Shown here piece after piece: positions 1-5,655 of a DNA stretch of 5,783 bases (within the stretch, counting starts at the first letter, position 1; the number at the start of each line of letters is the position of its first letter). The translations under genes were made by a program, and so were the position numbers. The notes under the pieces were generated by a model. That model had not been told where the DNA came from and ran no database searches. It saw only the letters and a list, made by a program, of their open reading frames with translations. This DNA comes from an uncultured Oscillospiraceae bacterium (GTDB taxonomy: Bacteria > Bacillota > Clostridia > Oscillospirales > Acutalibacteraceae). The DNA is taken from contig URRG01000165.1 in the NCBI GenBank assembly GCA_900550095.1, positions 1 through 5,783 of the forward strand, written 5' to 3'.

Positions 1-32
1 GCTTTTTTGAGTTTTCCGCCGGTTTCTTCCAT
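1..32 (-). CDS. Possible start of an ORF running off the left edge
   Basis: An ATG at 32-30 on the minus strand opens a frame reading MEETGGKLKK to the window edge without a stop. It lies 9 nt after the thioredoxin stop codon and in the same frame, so it cannot begin further upstream. A purine-rich AGAGGGAA lies directly before it, but the spacing to the ATG (2-4 nt) is shorter than normal. Thioredoxin genes are often followed by thioredoxin reductase in Clostridia, and a reductase could start this way, but ten residues carry no family signal. It could equally be non-coding spacer, with the real next start outside the window. Confidence 0.2.
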   Translation of the reverse strand, partial: MEETGGKLKK

Positions 33-41
33 TTCCCTCTG

Positions 42-377
42 TTACAGGGAGGCCGCCTCCCCGGCCATTTGTTTCACGTCTTCCTTGGAGCGCACCCCCA
101 CAGAGGTGGAAACCGTCTTTCCGTCCTTTATAACCGCCAGGGTCGGAATGCTCATCACGCCGAACTGCTGGGCGAGGGCCGGCTCCTCATCCACATTGAC
201 CTTCACGATCTTCGCCTTTTCCCCCAGTTCCGCGGCGGCCTCCTCCAAAATCGGGGCAAACATGCGGCAGGGGCCGCACCAGGAAGCCCAGAAATCCACG
301 AGCACAGGAACGGCGGCAGAGGCGGTAAGGACCTCCGCCTGGAATGTATTGGAACGGACCGACTGAATAGCAGACAT
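42..377 (-). CDS. trxA: Thioredoxin
   Basis: Small cytoplasmic dithiol-disulfide oxidoreductase of 111 aa, the normal length for TrxA. It reduces protein disulfides (for example in ribonucleotide reductase, peroxiredoxins and methionine sulfoxide reductase) and is recycled by thioredoxin reductase. The active site WCGPC is at residues 33-37 (Cys34 and Cys37). The buried Asp of the VDFW strand is Asp28, the cis-proline is Pro78 in the SIPT turn, and the conserved late glycine is Gly94 in SVGVRSK. There is no signal peptide or membrane segment, so it is cytosolic. The ATG at 377 is supported by an AAGGAG site at 386-391 with an 8-nt spacer. An upstream ATG at about 386 is in another frame. It seems to be transcribed from its own short leader behind a probable terminator, not from the acetyltransferase gene 411 bp upstream. 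Family assignment is essentially certain; which thioredoxin paralogue it is cannot be told. Confidence 0.97.
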   Translation of the reverse strand: MSAIQSVRSNTFQAEVLTASAAVPVLVDFWASWCGPCRMFAPILEEAAAELGEKAKIVKVNVDEEPALAQQFGVMSIPTLAVIKDGKTVSTSVGVRSKEDVKQMAGEAASL

Positions 378-408
378 ATGGCATTCTCCTTTTCTCCGGC
401 GGGCTTAG

Positions 409-439
409 TTTTTAGTTTGCCGCCGTCATAATTTATCAA
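409..439 (-). promoter_or_regulatory. Weak candidate promoter for thioredoxin
   Basis: On the minus strand, TTGATA (434-439; 5 of 6 matches to the -35 consensus) is followed after 19 bp by TAAAAA (409-414; 4 of 6). The spacer is longer than the preferred 17 bp and the -35 overlaps the T-run of the hairpin at 437-480. If used, it would give a very short leader of about 25 nt ending in the AAGGAG site. I see no better sigma-A-type promoter between the acetyltransferase stop and the thioredoxin start, but the match is poor. Confidence 0.22.
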
Positions 440-480
440 AAATCGCCGGGCCTGCGGGGCCTCTTCGGGCAGAAGGCCGG
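437..480 (-). terminator. Probable intrinsic terminator upstream of thioredoxin
   Basis: Plus-strand arms CCGGGCCT (446-453) and AGGCCGG (474-480) pair over 7 bp with one bulged G. The intervening GGCCTCTTC and GAAGGCC tracts can pair in an alternative way. On the minus strand the stem is followed after CGA by a run of five T (438-442). This fits termination of leftward transcripts coming from the acetyltransferase gene. The bulge and the short T-run keep confidence moderate. Confidence 0.4.
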
Positions 481-526
481 GAACCCTTCCAAAGCGGCGG
501 CTCCCTCGGCCATCCGCTGGGTTCCC
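479..526. repeat. Long GC-rich inverted repeat (hairpin)
   Basis: GGGAACCC (479-486) is the exact reverse complement of GGGTTCCC (519-526). Inside it, AGCGG (493-497) pairs with CCGCT (514-518), and GGC (499-501) with GCC (509-511) across a 7-nt loop. The total is about 16 bp of stem, interrupted by a one-sided TTCCAA bulge. It abuts and shares 2 nt with the hairpin at 446-480, so the two could compete or stack. It has no T-tail of its own. I do not recognise it as a known riboswitch or RNA family. It could be a repetitive extragenic element, an attenuator or mRNA-end structure. Confidence 0.6.
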
Positions 527-529
527 TCT

Positions 530-799
530 TTACCCGGCGTCTTCAATATACCGCATTTCTCCGCTTGTTTCCGTGACCATGTCACAAAGTCCTGTTTTCA
601 TATCAGTCCGCCCGAAAGAAAGGACATTTTCCCAGTTTTCAGTCTCTGACCGTATACCTGTATCGCCTGTAGACCTTGTATGTCCGCATATCCGTCTGTT
701 CCCCGCCGCGCGCCCGCACCGCCGGAAGCAGGGCGGGGGCCCCTCAGCACTTCCGGCATTTTCTGCATTCTCAGCCATCTCAACATCCTCAGCACTCAT
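530..799 (-). CDS. Doubtful 89-codon ORF overlapping the acetyltransferase stop
   Basis: An ATG at 799 lies within the last codons of the Eis-like gene (overlap ATGAGTGCTGA) and opens an 89-aa frame ending with TAA just before the GC-rich hairpin at 479-526. The position is operon-like, but the only upstream purine site is a weak GCAGG directly beside the ATG. The product starts with a repetitive Ala/Glu/Asn stretch and continues with a Cys/Arg-rich part that uses AGG, AGA and ATA codons unlike its neighbours. It contains no recognisable domain. An open frame of this length arises easily in GC-rich DNA, so I favour non-coding spacer. The whole gap 378-788 otherwise holds only hairpins and a weak promoter. 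Confidence 0.15.
   Translation of the reverse strand: MSAEDVEMAENAENAGSAEGPPPCFRRCGRAAGNRRICGHTRSTGDTGIRSETENWENVLSFGRTDMKTGLCDMVTETSGEMRYIEDAG
721..757. repeat. GC-rich inverted repeat after the acetyltransferase gene
   Basis: GCCGGAAG (721-728) and CTTCCGGC (750-757) form a perfect 8-bp stem enclosing a G/C-rich interior (GGG at 731-733 can pair with CCC at 741-743). It begins about 30 nt downstream of the Eis-like stop codon on the minus strand. No T-run follows on either strand, so it is not a textbook intrinsic terminator. It may protect or define the mRNA 3' end. Confidence 0.5.
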
Positions 800-1994
800 C
801 CTGCTTCCACAGAAAAAGCGGCAGAGGAAGCCAGCTTTTTACCGCGGGAGAAAGCTTCCCGATCTGTTCCGGGGAAAGCTCTCTCCATCCGCCGGGAGCG
901 AACAGGAACCGGCAGGCCTCCAAAGCCGTAAGACGGAACAGAGGCCCTCCCGCCCCCGCTTCCTCCTCTGAAAGCATCCGGGCGGAAGCCGCCCCGTCTT
1001 TCACCTGCAGGCGCAGGACGCCGCGTTCTTCAATGGCAAACAAGAGCTCTCCTTCCGGCAAGGGGCCTTCCAGGGAAGCCTGCTTCATCTGCAGGAAAGC
1101 GCCCGCCGTCTTCTCAAAATCCATCACCCGGAAATTTCCCAAGCTTGCTGCCGTCATTTCTCCGCTGAGCCTTCCCAATTCGGGGGAAAGGCGTCCTTCC
1201 CAAAGGGGAAGGGCAATATGCAGCTCTGGGAGCCCCATTTTTTCCATAAGGGCCTTCAGTACCTGAGGCAGCCGCTTTTCTTCCTGCTGTTCCTCCCCCG
1301 GCCGGGGCTGAAAAAGTATTTCCAGCACAGTATCCCTCACAAGGCACAGATACCCAATCCACTCCCCGGAAAAGAAGATCCCATACGCTTCCCCGTGCCA
1401 GGAACGAAGAAGGTCAAAAAATTCCTCCTGTTTCCGCTCTATCCGGGCAGTCTGCCCCTGATGAAGCTCCCAGGCCTTCTGCAGCCAGAACGCATCCTTT
1501 TCCGCCTTCTCAAATGTCACCATGGAAGCGTCCGCTTTTCCATACCGGTGCCGGATATTGTCCCGCTCCACCGTATATTCCCATACGGGTCCTGCCGGGG
1601 CATACCCAAAATATTCATATCGCTGCCGCTGGCCGCTGAGAGCGCTGAAAGCGACGCCTTCCTTTTCCATATCTTTGAGGGCCCAATTCATCAGAGCCTT
1701 CATATATCCCTTTCCCTTGCAGGAAGAATGCACGCTGACTGAGCCTACGCCGTTGACCTTCAGCACCTCGCTGCCCACCCGGTACTCCATGGGCACAACG
1801 CACACCATTCCCCGGATGACGCCGTCCTCCTTCACAAGGTAATGATACTGCTGGGTCTTCTTCCCTTCCCCATAGAGATTGGGCAGCTGCCTTCTGAAAT
1901 CGTGGGGTCCGTGGCTTTTACTGAATACCAAATCCGCAAAATCCACAATAGCCTGCTCGTCCTCCGGTATTCCTTTGCAATAGGTTACATTCAT
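789..1994 (-). CDS. Eis-like GNAT family N-acetyltransferase (GNAT plus SCP2-like C-terminal domain)
   Basis: This 401-aa protein matches the three-part layout and length (about 400 aa) of the Eis family (COG4552): an N-terminal GNAT domain (about 1-140), a second GNAT-like domain (about 150-290) and a C-terminal sterol-carrier-like domain (about 295-401). The acetyl-CoA loop is visible as SVSVHSSCKGKGYM (85-98). The motif YEYFGYAPAG (126-135) aligns with the YGRFGYGPA motif of mycobacterial Eis, placing a tyrosine at the position of its general acid Tyr126. Known Eis enzymes acetylate amines such as aminoglycosides, polyamines or protein lysines; the substrate here is unknown. The protein is cytosolic, with no signal peptide. 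The start at 1994 is chosen over an upstream in-frame ATG at 2198 because AAAGGA lies about 9 nt before it and homology begins there; the 68 extra residues look like translated leader. It is transcribed alone, divergent from the esterase. Confidence 0.9.
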   Translation of the reverse strand: MNVTYCKGIPEDEQAIVDFADLVFSKSHGPHDFRRQLPNLYGEGKKTQQYHYLVKEDGVIRGMVCVVPMEYRVGSEVLKVNGVGSVSVHSSCKGKGYMKALMNWALKDMEKEGVAFSALSGQRQRYEYFGYAPAGPVWEYTVERDNIRHRYGKADASMVTFEKAEKDAFWLQKAWELHQGQTARIERKQEEFFDLLRSWHGEAYGIFFSGEWIGYLCLVRDTVLEILFQPRPGEEQQEEKRLPQVLKALMEKMGLPELHIALPLWEGRLSPELGRLSGEMTAASLGNFRVMDFEKTAGAFLQMKQASLEGPLPEGELLFAIEERGVLRLQVKDGAASARMLSEEEAGAGGPLFRLTALEACRFLFAPGGWRELSPEQIGKLSPAVKSWLPLPLFLWKQDEC

Positions 1995-2281
1995 TTCGAT
2001 TCTTCCTTTCTCTTCTTCTTTCTGCGCTCTCCAGGCCGGGAATCCGGCCGTATTTTCTCCGGAGCTTTCGTGAAAGAGCACTTCTTCTGTCGTCCGTATT
2101 GCCGCTTGAATGTTTCTTCCTTCCTTTTCTGAACAGAATCTGTAATATCCATTTCTTTCTGAATGCCCGCACTCCGCCGAAAATGGAAATAAACGCATTG
2201 CTATGCCAGCCCAAAATGCTTCGTCACCATAGTATACCGTTGCAGCTGCAAAAAGCTCTGTTCTTGTCTTTTATAAATTCC
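1995..2281 (-). other. Long 5' leader of the Eis-like gene
   Basis: If the promoter at 2288-2316 is used, about 285 nt of leader precede the Eis-like start. It contains a perfect GGCCGG/CCGGCC stem (2034-2039 with 2044-2049, loop GAAT) about 40 nt before the start codon, and a small CTTTC/GAAAG hairpin near 2065-2076. It also holds a 53-codon minus-strand ORF (2152 to 1991) whose TGA overlaps the Eis-like ATG as ATGA. That ORF starts MDITDSVQKRK, is very rich in Lys and Arg, and lacks a convincing ribosome site. The lysine and arginine excess is what a purine-rich strand would give by chance. I see no known riboswitch core. Confidence 0.4.
2240..2251. promoter_or_regulatory. Perfect 12-bp palindrome TTGCAGCTGCAA
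   Basis: The sequence is identical to its reverse complement. It lies about 30-40 bp downstream of the predicted start of the Eis-like transcript, where a repressor could block elongation. It is a single copy in the window and differs from the TTAGCTAA elements, so it would belong to a different regulator if it is functional at all. Confidence 0.25.
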
Positions 2282-2287
2282 CTGAAA

Positions 2288-2316
2288 ATTGTATCATGGG
2301 CCGGAAGCAAAGGCAA
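2288..2316 (-). promoter_or_regulatory. Predicted promoter of the Eis-like gene
   Basis: On the minus strand, TTGCCT (2311-2316; 4 of 6) is separated by exactly 17 bp from TACAAT (2288-2293; 5 of 6). A TGA directly before the -10 makes it an extended -10 (TG-n-TACAAT). Transcription would start near 2281 and run leftward. The promoter is divergent from the esterase promoter, with about 100 bp between the two -35 boxes. Confidence 0.55.
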
Positions 2317-2372
2317 GAAAACAGAATGAAAAAAGCCCCGTTTCTATTTTGCTGTTTTCCGCTAATACTTCT

Positions 2373-2391
2373 AAAAAAACACAGTTTTTTT
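2373..2391. repeat. A/T-tract inverted repeat upstream of the esterase promoter
   Basis: AAAAAAAC (2373-2380) and GTTTTTTT (2384-2391) are perfect reverse complements around ACA. The element lies about 24-42 bp upstream of the esterase -35 box, where A/T tracts can act as an UP element or bend DNA. It lacks a GC stem and is unlikely to be a terminator. Confidence 0.35.
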
Positions 2392-2414
2392 GTTATAAAA
2401 ATCGGGAATAAATC

Positions 2415-2443
2415 TTGATTTCTCTCGATATAAAGCATATAAT
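2415..2443 (+). promoter_or_regulatory. Strong predicted sigma-A promoter of the carboxylesterase
   Basis: TTGATT (2415-2420; 4 of 6 at -35), a 17-bp spacer, then a perfect TATAAT (2438-2443). The expected start is near 2450, giving an untranslated leader of about 120 nt. The AT-rich flanks (2371-2480) support a strong promoter. A palindromic operator candidate begins only about 5 bp after the expected start. Confidence 0.75.
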
Positions 2444-2454
2444 TTATATATAAA

Positions 2455-2481
2455 ATTTTAGCTAAAATATAAATTTTTAGC
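2455..2481 (+). promoter_or_regulatory. Candidate operator of the esterase: ATTTTAGCTAAAAT plus a TTAGCA half-site
   Basis: A perfect 14-bp palindrome (2455-2468) has the core TTAGCTAA (2458-2465). A second TTAGC follows at 2477-2481, 19 bp further, reading TTAGCATCTGC. The same core occurs twice upstream of the MFS transporter gene, also followed by a half-site reading TTAGCACTGC. Placement just downstream of the -10 suits repression. The TTAGC half-sites resemble those of the known SlyA consensus TTAGCAAGCTAA of the MarR family; which regulator binds here is inference. Confidence 0.5.
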
Positions 2482-2552
2482 ATCTGCAGTGTTCGGCAAA
2501 ACCGGAACCATAAAAAGTCCCCCGGCTGCAGACCGGGCACCGCAGGAAACGG

Positions 2553-2559
2553 AAAGGAG
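2553..2559 (+). promoter_or_regulatory. Ribosome binding site of the carboxylesterase
   Basis: AAAGGAG ends 13 nt before the ATG at 2573, a longer gap than the usual 6-9 nt. No nearer in-frame start codon exists between the two. The upstream in-frame GTG at 2489 has no ribosome site and would add a low-complexity tail, so 2573 remains the best start. Confidence 0.7.
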
Positions 2560-2572
2560 TTGTACATATCGC

Positions 2573-4123
2573 ATGTTGAGAAAGGTTCTCACCGAAAACG
2601 GCTGGGTGGAAGGCATCCCTGCCGCAGATCCCCGGATCACCGCCTTTAAAGGCATTCCCTTCGCCGCACCTCCCGTAGGCGATCTGCGCTGGAGAGCTCC
2701 CCAGCCTGTAAAAAACTGGGAGGGCGTACGGAAGGCCTATACTTTCGCCCCTATCTCCATGCAGGAGACCCCCGGGGCCGGCGACCCGGAAGCTCTTTAT
2801 AACAAGGAATGGCATGTAGATCCCGAAATACCCATGGGGGAAGACTGCCTCTATCTGAATGTGTGGACGCCCGCCAAAACCGGGAAGGAAAAGCTGCCCG
2901 TGCTCTTCTGGATCTTCGGCGGCGGCCTCCAGTGCGGCTACCCGGCGGAAATGGAATTCGATGGGGAGCGTATCGCCCGGCGAGGTGTTATTCTGGTGAG
3001 CGTCAACTACCGGGTGAACGTGTTCGGCTTCTTCGCCCATCCAGAACTGACCGCAGCGGCTGGGGATGAACCCTGCGCCAATTTCGGCCTGCTGGATCAG
3101 CGAGCCGGAATGGAATGGGTGAAGCGCAATATCGCCGCCTTCGGCGGGGACCCGGAGAACATCACCATTTTCGGCCAGTCCGCCGGGGGAGGCAGCACCA
3201 CCGCCCATGTAACATCTCCCATGGATGAAGGCCTCTTCCAGAAGGCTGTTATCCAAAGCGGCGGCGGATTCTGCCCGGGCTTTAACCAGGATTACAACAG
3301 CTTGGAGCAGCAGGAAAAAATCGGCGAAGGCTTCCTTCAGTATCTGGGTGTTTCCTCTATCGAAGAAGCACGGAAGATCGACGCTAAAACCCTTTATGAA
3401 AAGGCCGTGGAATACCCTGTGCCCATAAAGAACGGCAGGCCCTCTCTGAAGTGGAACATGGTCATAGACGGGAGATTCCTCAAGGAGGATCCGGTCAGCG
3501 CCATTCTTCACAAACGCCGCTGGCCCGTTCCCCTTATGATGGGAAACACTCTGGATGAATTTCCGGCTGTTCCGCCCTTCTCCTCTCTGGAGGATGTGAA
3601 AACCTATGCCCAGGCGGAATTCGGGGAAGATGCCGGTGAATATCTCTCCCTTTGTGATTTTGCTTCAGGCGATCTGGAGCATATCCGCCGAAAGGCCACC
3701 TACAATGCCTTTGAGCTTGGGAACCTGCTTTGGGCGGAAAAGAACGCCGGCCTTGGGAAGCTTCCCATCTATCTCTATCGTTTCAATCCGGAGATGCCCG
3801 GCGACAGCAGCGGTTCCTTCCATTCCTCCGAGCTCTGGTTCGTCTTTGAGACCTTAGCCAAATGCTGGCGGCCCTTCCGTGGCAAGCATTACGACCTGGC
3901 CCGGCAAATGTGCAATTACTGGACGAACTTCGCCAAAACGGGAGATCCCAACGGTCCGGATGACGACGGTTCTCCCATGCCCCACTGGGAACCGTATACG
4001 GAAAGCAGCCCTCGGGCCATGTATTTTGGAGATGCTCCCGCTATGGATGAGGAAGGGTATTCCGATCTTATGCGCTTCCTGCTAAAGGAAGGGCTCAAAA
4101 AACTGGATTACAGGAAAGAATAA
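2573..4123 (+). CDS. Type-B carboxylesterase (alpha/beta-hydrolase, COesterase family)
   Basis: A 516-aa serine hydrolase of the carboxylesterase/para-nitrobenzyl esterase family (PnbA-like), which hydrolyses carboxylic esters to acid plus alcohol. Both family signatures are present: EDCLYLNVWTP (90-100) and FGGDPENITIFGQSAG (190-205). The catalytic triad is visible as Ser203 (GQSAG), Glu329 (GNTLDEF) and His417 (SFHSSELWFVF). The oxyanion-hole segment is WIFGGG (113-118), with Phe where many bacterial relatives have His. Length is typical (about 490-550 aa), and there is no signal peptide, so it should act inside the cell on an ester that enters. It has its own strong promoter and candidate operator, and converges on the MFS transporter gene that carries the same operator core. 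The physiological substrate cannot be read from sequence; aromatic or other hydrophobic esters are plausible. Confidence 0.95.
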   Translation: MLRKVLTENGWVEGIPAADPRITAFKGIPFAAPPVGDLRWRAPQPVKNWEGVRKAYTFAPISMQETPGAGDPEALYNKEWHVDPEIPMGEDCLYLNVWTPAKTGKEKLPVLFWIFGGGLQCGYPAEMEFDGERIARRGVILVSVNYRVNVFGFFAHPELTAAAGDEPCANFGLLDQRAGMEWVKRNIAAFGGDPENITIFGQSAGGGSTTAHVTSPMDEGLFQKAVIQSGGGFCPGFNQDYNSLEQQEKIGEGFLQYLGVSSIEEARKIDAKTLYEKAVEYPVPIKNGRPSLKWNMVIDGRFLKEDPVSAILHKRRWPVPLMMGNTLDEFPAVPPFSSLEDVKTYAQAEFGEDAGEYLSLCDFASGDLEHIRRKATYNAFELGNLLWAEKNAGLGKLPIYLYRFNPEMPGDSSGSFHSSELWFVFETLAKCWRPFRGKHYDLARQMCNYWTNFAKTGDPNGPDDDGSPMPHWEPYTESSPRAMYFGDAPAMDEEGYSDLMRFLLKEGLKKLDYRKE

Positions 4124-4175
4124 ACAAACCTTTTTACCGTGAAGGGAGCCAAAACTGCAAATACGCATCTATTCC

Positions 4176-4195
4176 GGCAACCATAGGCAACCATA
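4176..4195. repeat. Perfect tandem duplication of GGCAACCATA
   Basis: The 10-bp unit occurs twice back to back (4176-4185 and 4186-4195) in the spacer between esterase and transporter. It is probably a replication-slippage product. I see no regulatory meaning. Confidence 0.8.
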
Positions 4196-4206
4196 TAAAA
4201 GCAGCC

Positions 4207-4233
4207 GCCCTCTTTTCAGAGTGAAAAGAGGGC
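4207..4233. terminator. 12-bp perfect hairpin between the convergent genes
   Basis: GCCCTCTTTTCA (4207-4218) pairs perfectly with TGAAAAGAGGGC (4222-4233) around a GAG loop. It lies 84 nt after the esterase stop. On the plus strand no T-run follows; on the minus strand GGCTGCTTTTATA follows, a weak tail after a 5-nt gap. It may therefore help end the transporter transcript, or serve as a 3'-end stabilising structure for the esterase mRNA. Confidence 0.6.
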
Positions 4234-4267
4234 GTGCATTCCCTTGTATAGTTTATCTGCCCATATG

Positions 4268-4301
4268 AAAACGGAAAGAGGAAGTTCCTCTTTCCGTTTT
4301 T
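4268..4301. terminator. Bidirectional Rho-independent terminator
   Basis: AAAACGGAAAGAGGA pairs with its exact reverse complement around a 3-nt loop centred at 4284 (about 15 bp in all). The CG-containing part of the stem is followed by TTTTT on the plus strand (4297-4301) and TTTT on the minus strand. It therefore works as a terminator in both directions: for the esterase (stop at 4123) and for the MFS gene (stop at 4336, 35 nt away). Confidence 0.88.
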
Positions 4302-4335
4302 CTCTTCCTATCCTATAGATTCTATCATGTCCCTT

Positions 4336-5598
4336 TCAGTGTTCTGCGGCCGGCGCCGGTTCACCCGCCTCACCGGACCGTTCAGCAAAAACTCCGGGAA
4401 ACAGTTTCTCCCGTTTCTGATACAGATTAAATACCAAAAGACCTGCCGCCAGGATCGCCGCCGTCATCCAGAAGGCCGCCTCGTACCCCCAAGCGGACGA
4501 TACGGCCCCACCGATCACCGGGCCGATACCCTGGCCGATATCAGCCCCTATGTAGAAGGTGCTGGCTGCTACGCCGGAACGGAGAGGCCCCGCTTTCTTG
4601 ATGCATTCCGCCTGCAGGGATATCTGGCCCCCTCCCTGCCCAGCCGCCTTCAGAACAGCCGCCGCCAGGATCATGGGCAATACAAAGGCCCTTCCAATCA
4701 GCGCCATTGCCGCAACGGATGCCAGAAGCGAAAGATTCACGATCCAAGTGAGGCCGTTTTTATCCGCCAGCCGCCCGATCAGCAGCCGCATTCCAAAAAG
4801 GACTACCGCGCTGACTGTAAAGAAAGACATATATCCCTCAATACCGCGTTCATCACAGAAAATCTTCAAAAAGGAATTCACAATGCCGTTTGCGAAGGAA
4901 AACAGTCCTCCTATCAGGGCAAAAACGGCTACATCCAAAGCGATAAGATTCCGCCAGGAGAAGGAGCGCTTTTTTTGCCCGCCGGTTTTATCTGCTGAAA
5001 CTTCGCTTTCCTTTTCTCCTTTATACGGGAATTGAATCAACAGAAGAACGCCCACTGCCGTCAGGCCCGCAATCAGGAAAAACAAGGTTCTGTAACCGAA
5101 GGCTTCTTCAATCGCCGCCCCCATGCCGGGGCCAACCGCCTGAGCAAAAACCTGCCCCAAACCGTAAAAGCCCAGCCCCTCCCCCATGCGGCTTTTGGGA
5201 ATGCAGGTGCTCACAAGGGCAATGTTTGCGGTTCCGCTCACACCGAAGGCCGCGCCGTGCAGGATGCGCATGATAAGCATGGAGGAAACATCCGGGACCA
5301 GAGCATACCCCACCGCCGAGAGGCAGATCACACCCGTGGCCAAAACGCAGATCCATTTCTTGTTGAACCGGTCCGCCGCCGCCCCCGCGAAAGGACGTAC
5401 GCAAAGCGCCGTGATGGAAAATATCCCCGCGATCACTCCAGAAACAGTCAGACCGGCCCCTAGGGAATTTTGGGAATATTCCACAATCATAGTATATACC
5501 ATATTGAATCCCACCGCAGTAATGAAGCTCACCAGGATCAAAAACAGAAACTGCCCGCTCCAAAGCCGTTCCTTTCTGTGTTTGCCTTCTCTCTGCAA
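4336..5598 (-). CDS. MFS transporter, DHA1-type 12-helix drug/proton antiporter
   Basis: A 420-aa integral membrane protein with twelve hydrophobic segments at about 17-38, 50-70, 83-101, 106-130, 142-163, 170-190, 217-245, 256-276, 284-302, 304-325, 342-366 and 371-393. A charged cytoplasmic loop (191-216) lies between the two six-helix halves. The MFS motif A is seen after helix 2 as RPFAGAAADRFNKKW (68-82) and echoed after helix 8 as GRLADKNG (275-282). The antiporter motif C in helix 5 is AVGPGMGAA (154-162), typical of proton-driven exporters. It probably exports a small organic or toxic compound from the cytoplasm. The substrate is unknown, and uptake cannot be excluded. Translation starts at a TTG (5598) with a good ribosome site; no in-frame ATG near it fits helix 1. 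It is convergent with the esterase and shares its operator core, suggesting a joint role. Confidence 0.93.
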   Translation of the reverse strand: MQREGKHRKERLWSGQFLFLILVSFITAVGFNMVYTMIVEYSQNSLGAGLTVSGVIAGIFSITALCVRPFAGAAADRFNKKWICVLATGVICLSAVGYALVPDVSSMLIMRILHGAAFGVSGTANIALVSTCIPKSRMGEGLGFYGLGQVFAQAVGPGMGAAIEEAFGYRTLFFLIAGLTAVGVLLLIQFPYKGEKESEVSADKTGGQKKRSFSWRNLIALDVAVFALIGGLFSFANGIVNSFLKIFCDERGIEGYMSFFTVSAVVLFGMRLLIGRLADKNGLTWIVNLSLLASVAAMALIGRAFVLPMILAAAVLKAAGQGGGQISLQAECIKKAGPLRSGVAASTFYIGADIGQGIGPVIGGAVSSAWGYEAAFWMTAAILAAGLLVFNLYQKREKLFPGVFAERSGEAGEPAPAAEH

Positions 5599-5606
5599 AG
5601 CCTTTT

Positions 5607-5613
5607 CTCCACC
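5607..5613 (-). promoter_or_regulatory. Ribosome binding site fixing the TTG start of the transporter
   Basis: On the minus strand GGTGGAG lies 8 nt before the TTG at 5598-5596. The next residues (QREGKHRKE, then helix 1) make a normal positively charged cytoplasmic N-terminus. The first downstream in-frame ATG falls inside helix 1 and would destroy it. Confidence 0.7.
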
Positions 5614-5655
5614 CTTTCTTTTCAGGCACGCGGCCTTTTGCCGCGCCTTGTGTGT

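Noticed and set aside
573..585. Small inverted repeat GTGAC-CAT-GTCAC
   Set aside because: It has only 5-bp arms, with no promoter or T-run nearby. This is expected by chance in a window of this size.
573..1266. Plus-strand frames of 132 and 196 codons across the acetyltransferase 3' end
   Set aside because: The products are Ser/Pro/Arg-rich shadows of the opposite-strand gene, with no ribosome site or domain.
1995..2198. N-terminal extension of the Eis-like protein to an in-frame ATG at 2198
   Set aside because: The extra 68 residues show no family similarity. A well-spaced AAAGGA precedes the ATG at 1994, and 401 aa is the normal Eis-family length.
2489..2572. GTG start at 2489 for the carboxylesterase
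   Set aside because: It lacks a ribosome site and would add 28 residues with no family character. The AAAGGAG at 2553-2559 lies between it and the ATG at 2573.
2477..3511. Long 344-codon minus-strand frame over the esterase
   Set aside because: It is antisense to a gene with complete catalytic motifs. Its translation has no recognisable domain and it arises from the codon bias of the real gene.
4176..4195. Tandem GGCAACCATA units as the start of a CRISPR or regulatory iteron array
   Set aside because: There are only two adjacent copies with no spacers, and they lie between convergent genes with no replication or Cas genes nearby.
4327..5463. Plus-strand frames of 223, 158 and 143 codons over the MFS gene
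   Set aside because: The opposite strand encodes a complete 12-helix transporter. These frames have low-complexity, non-protein-like composition.
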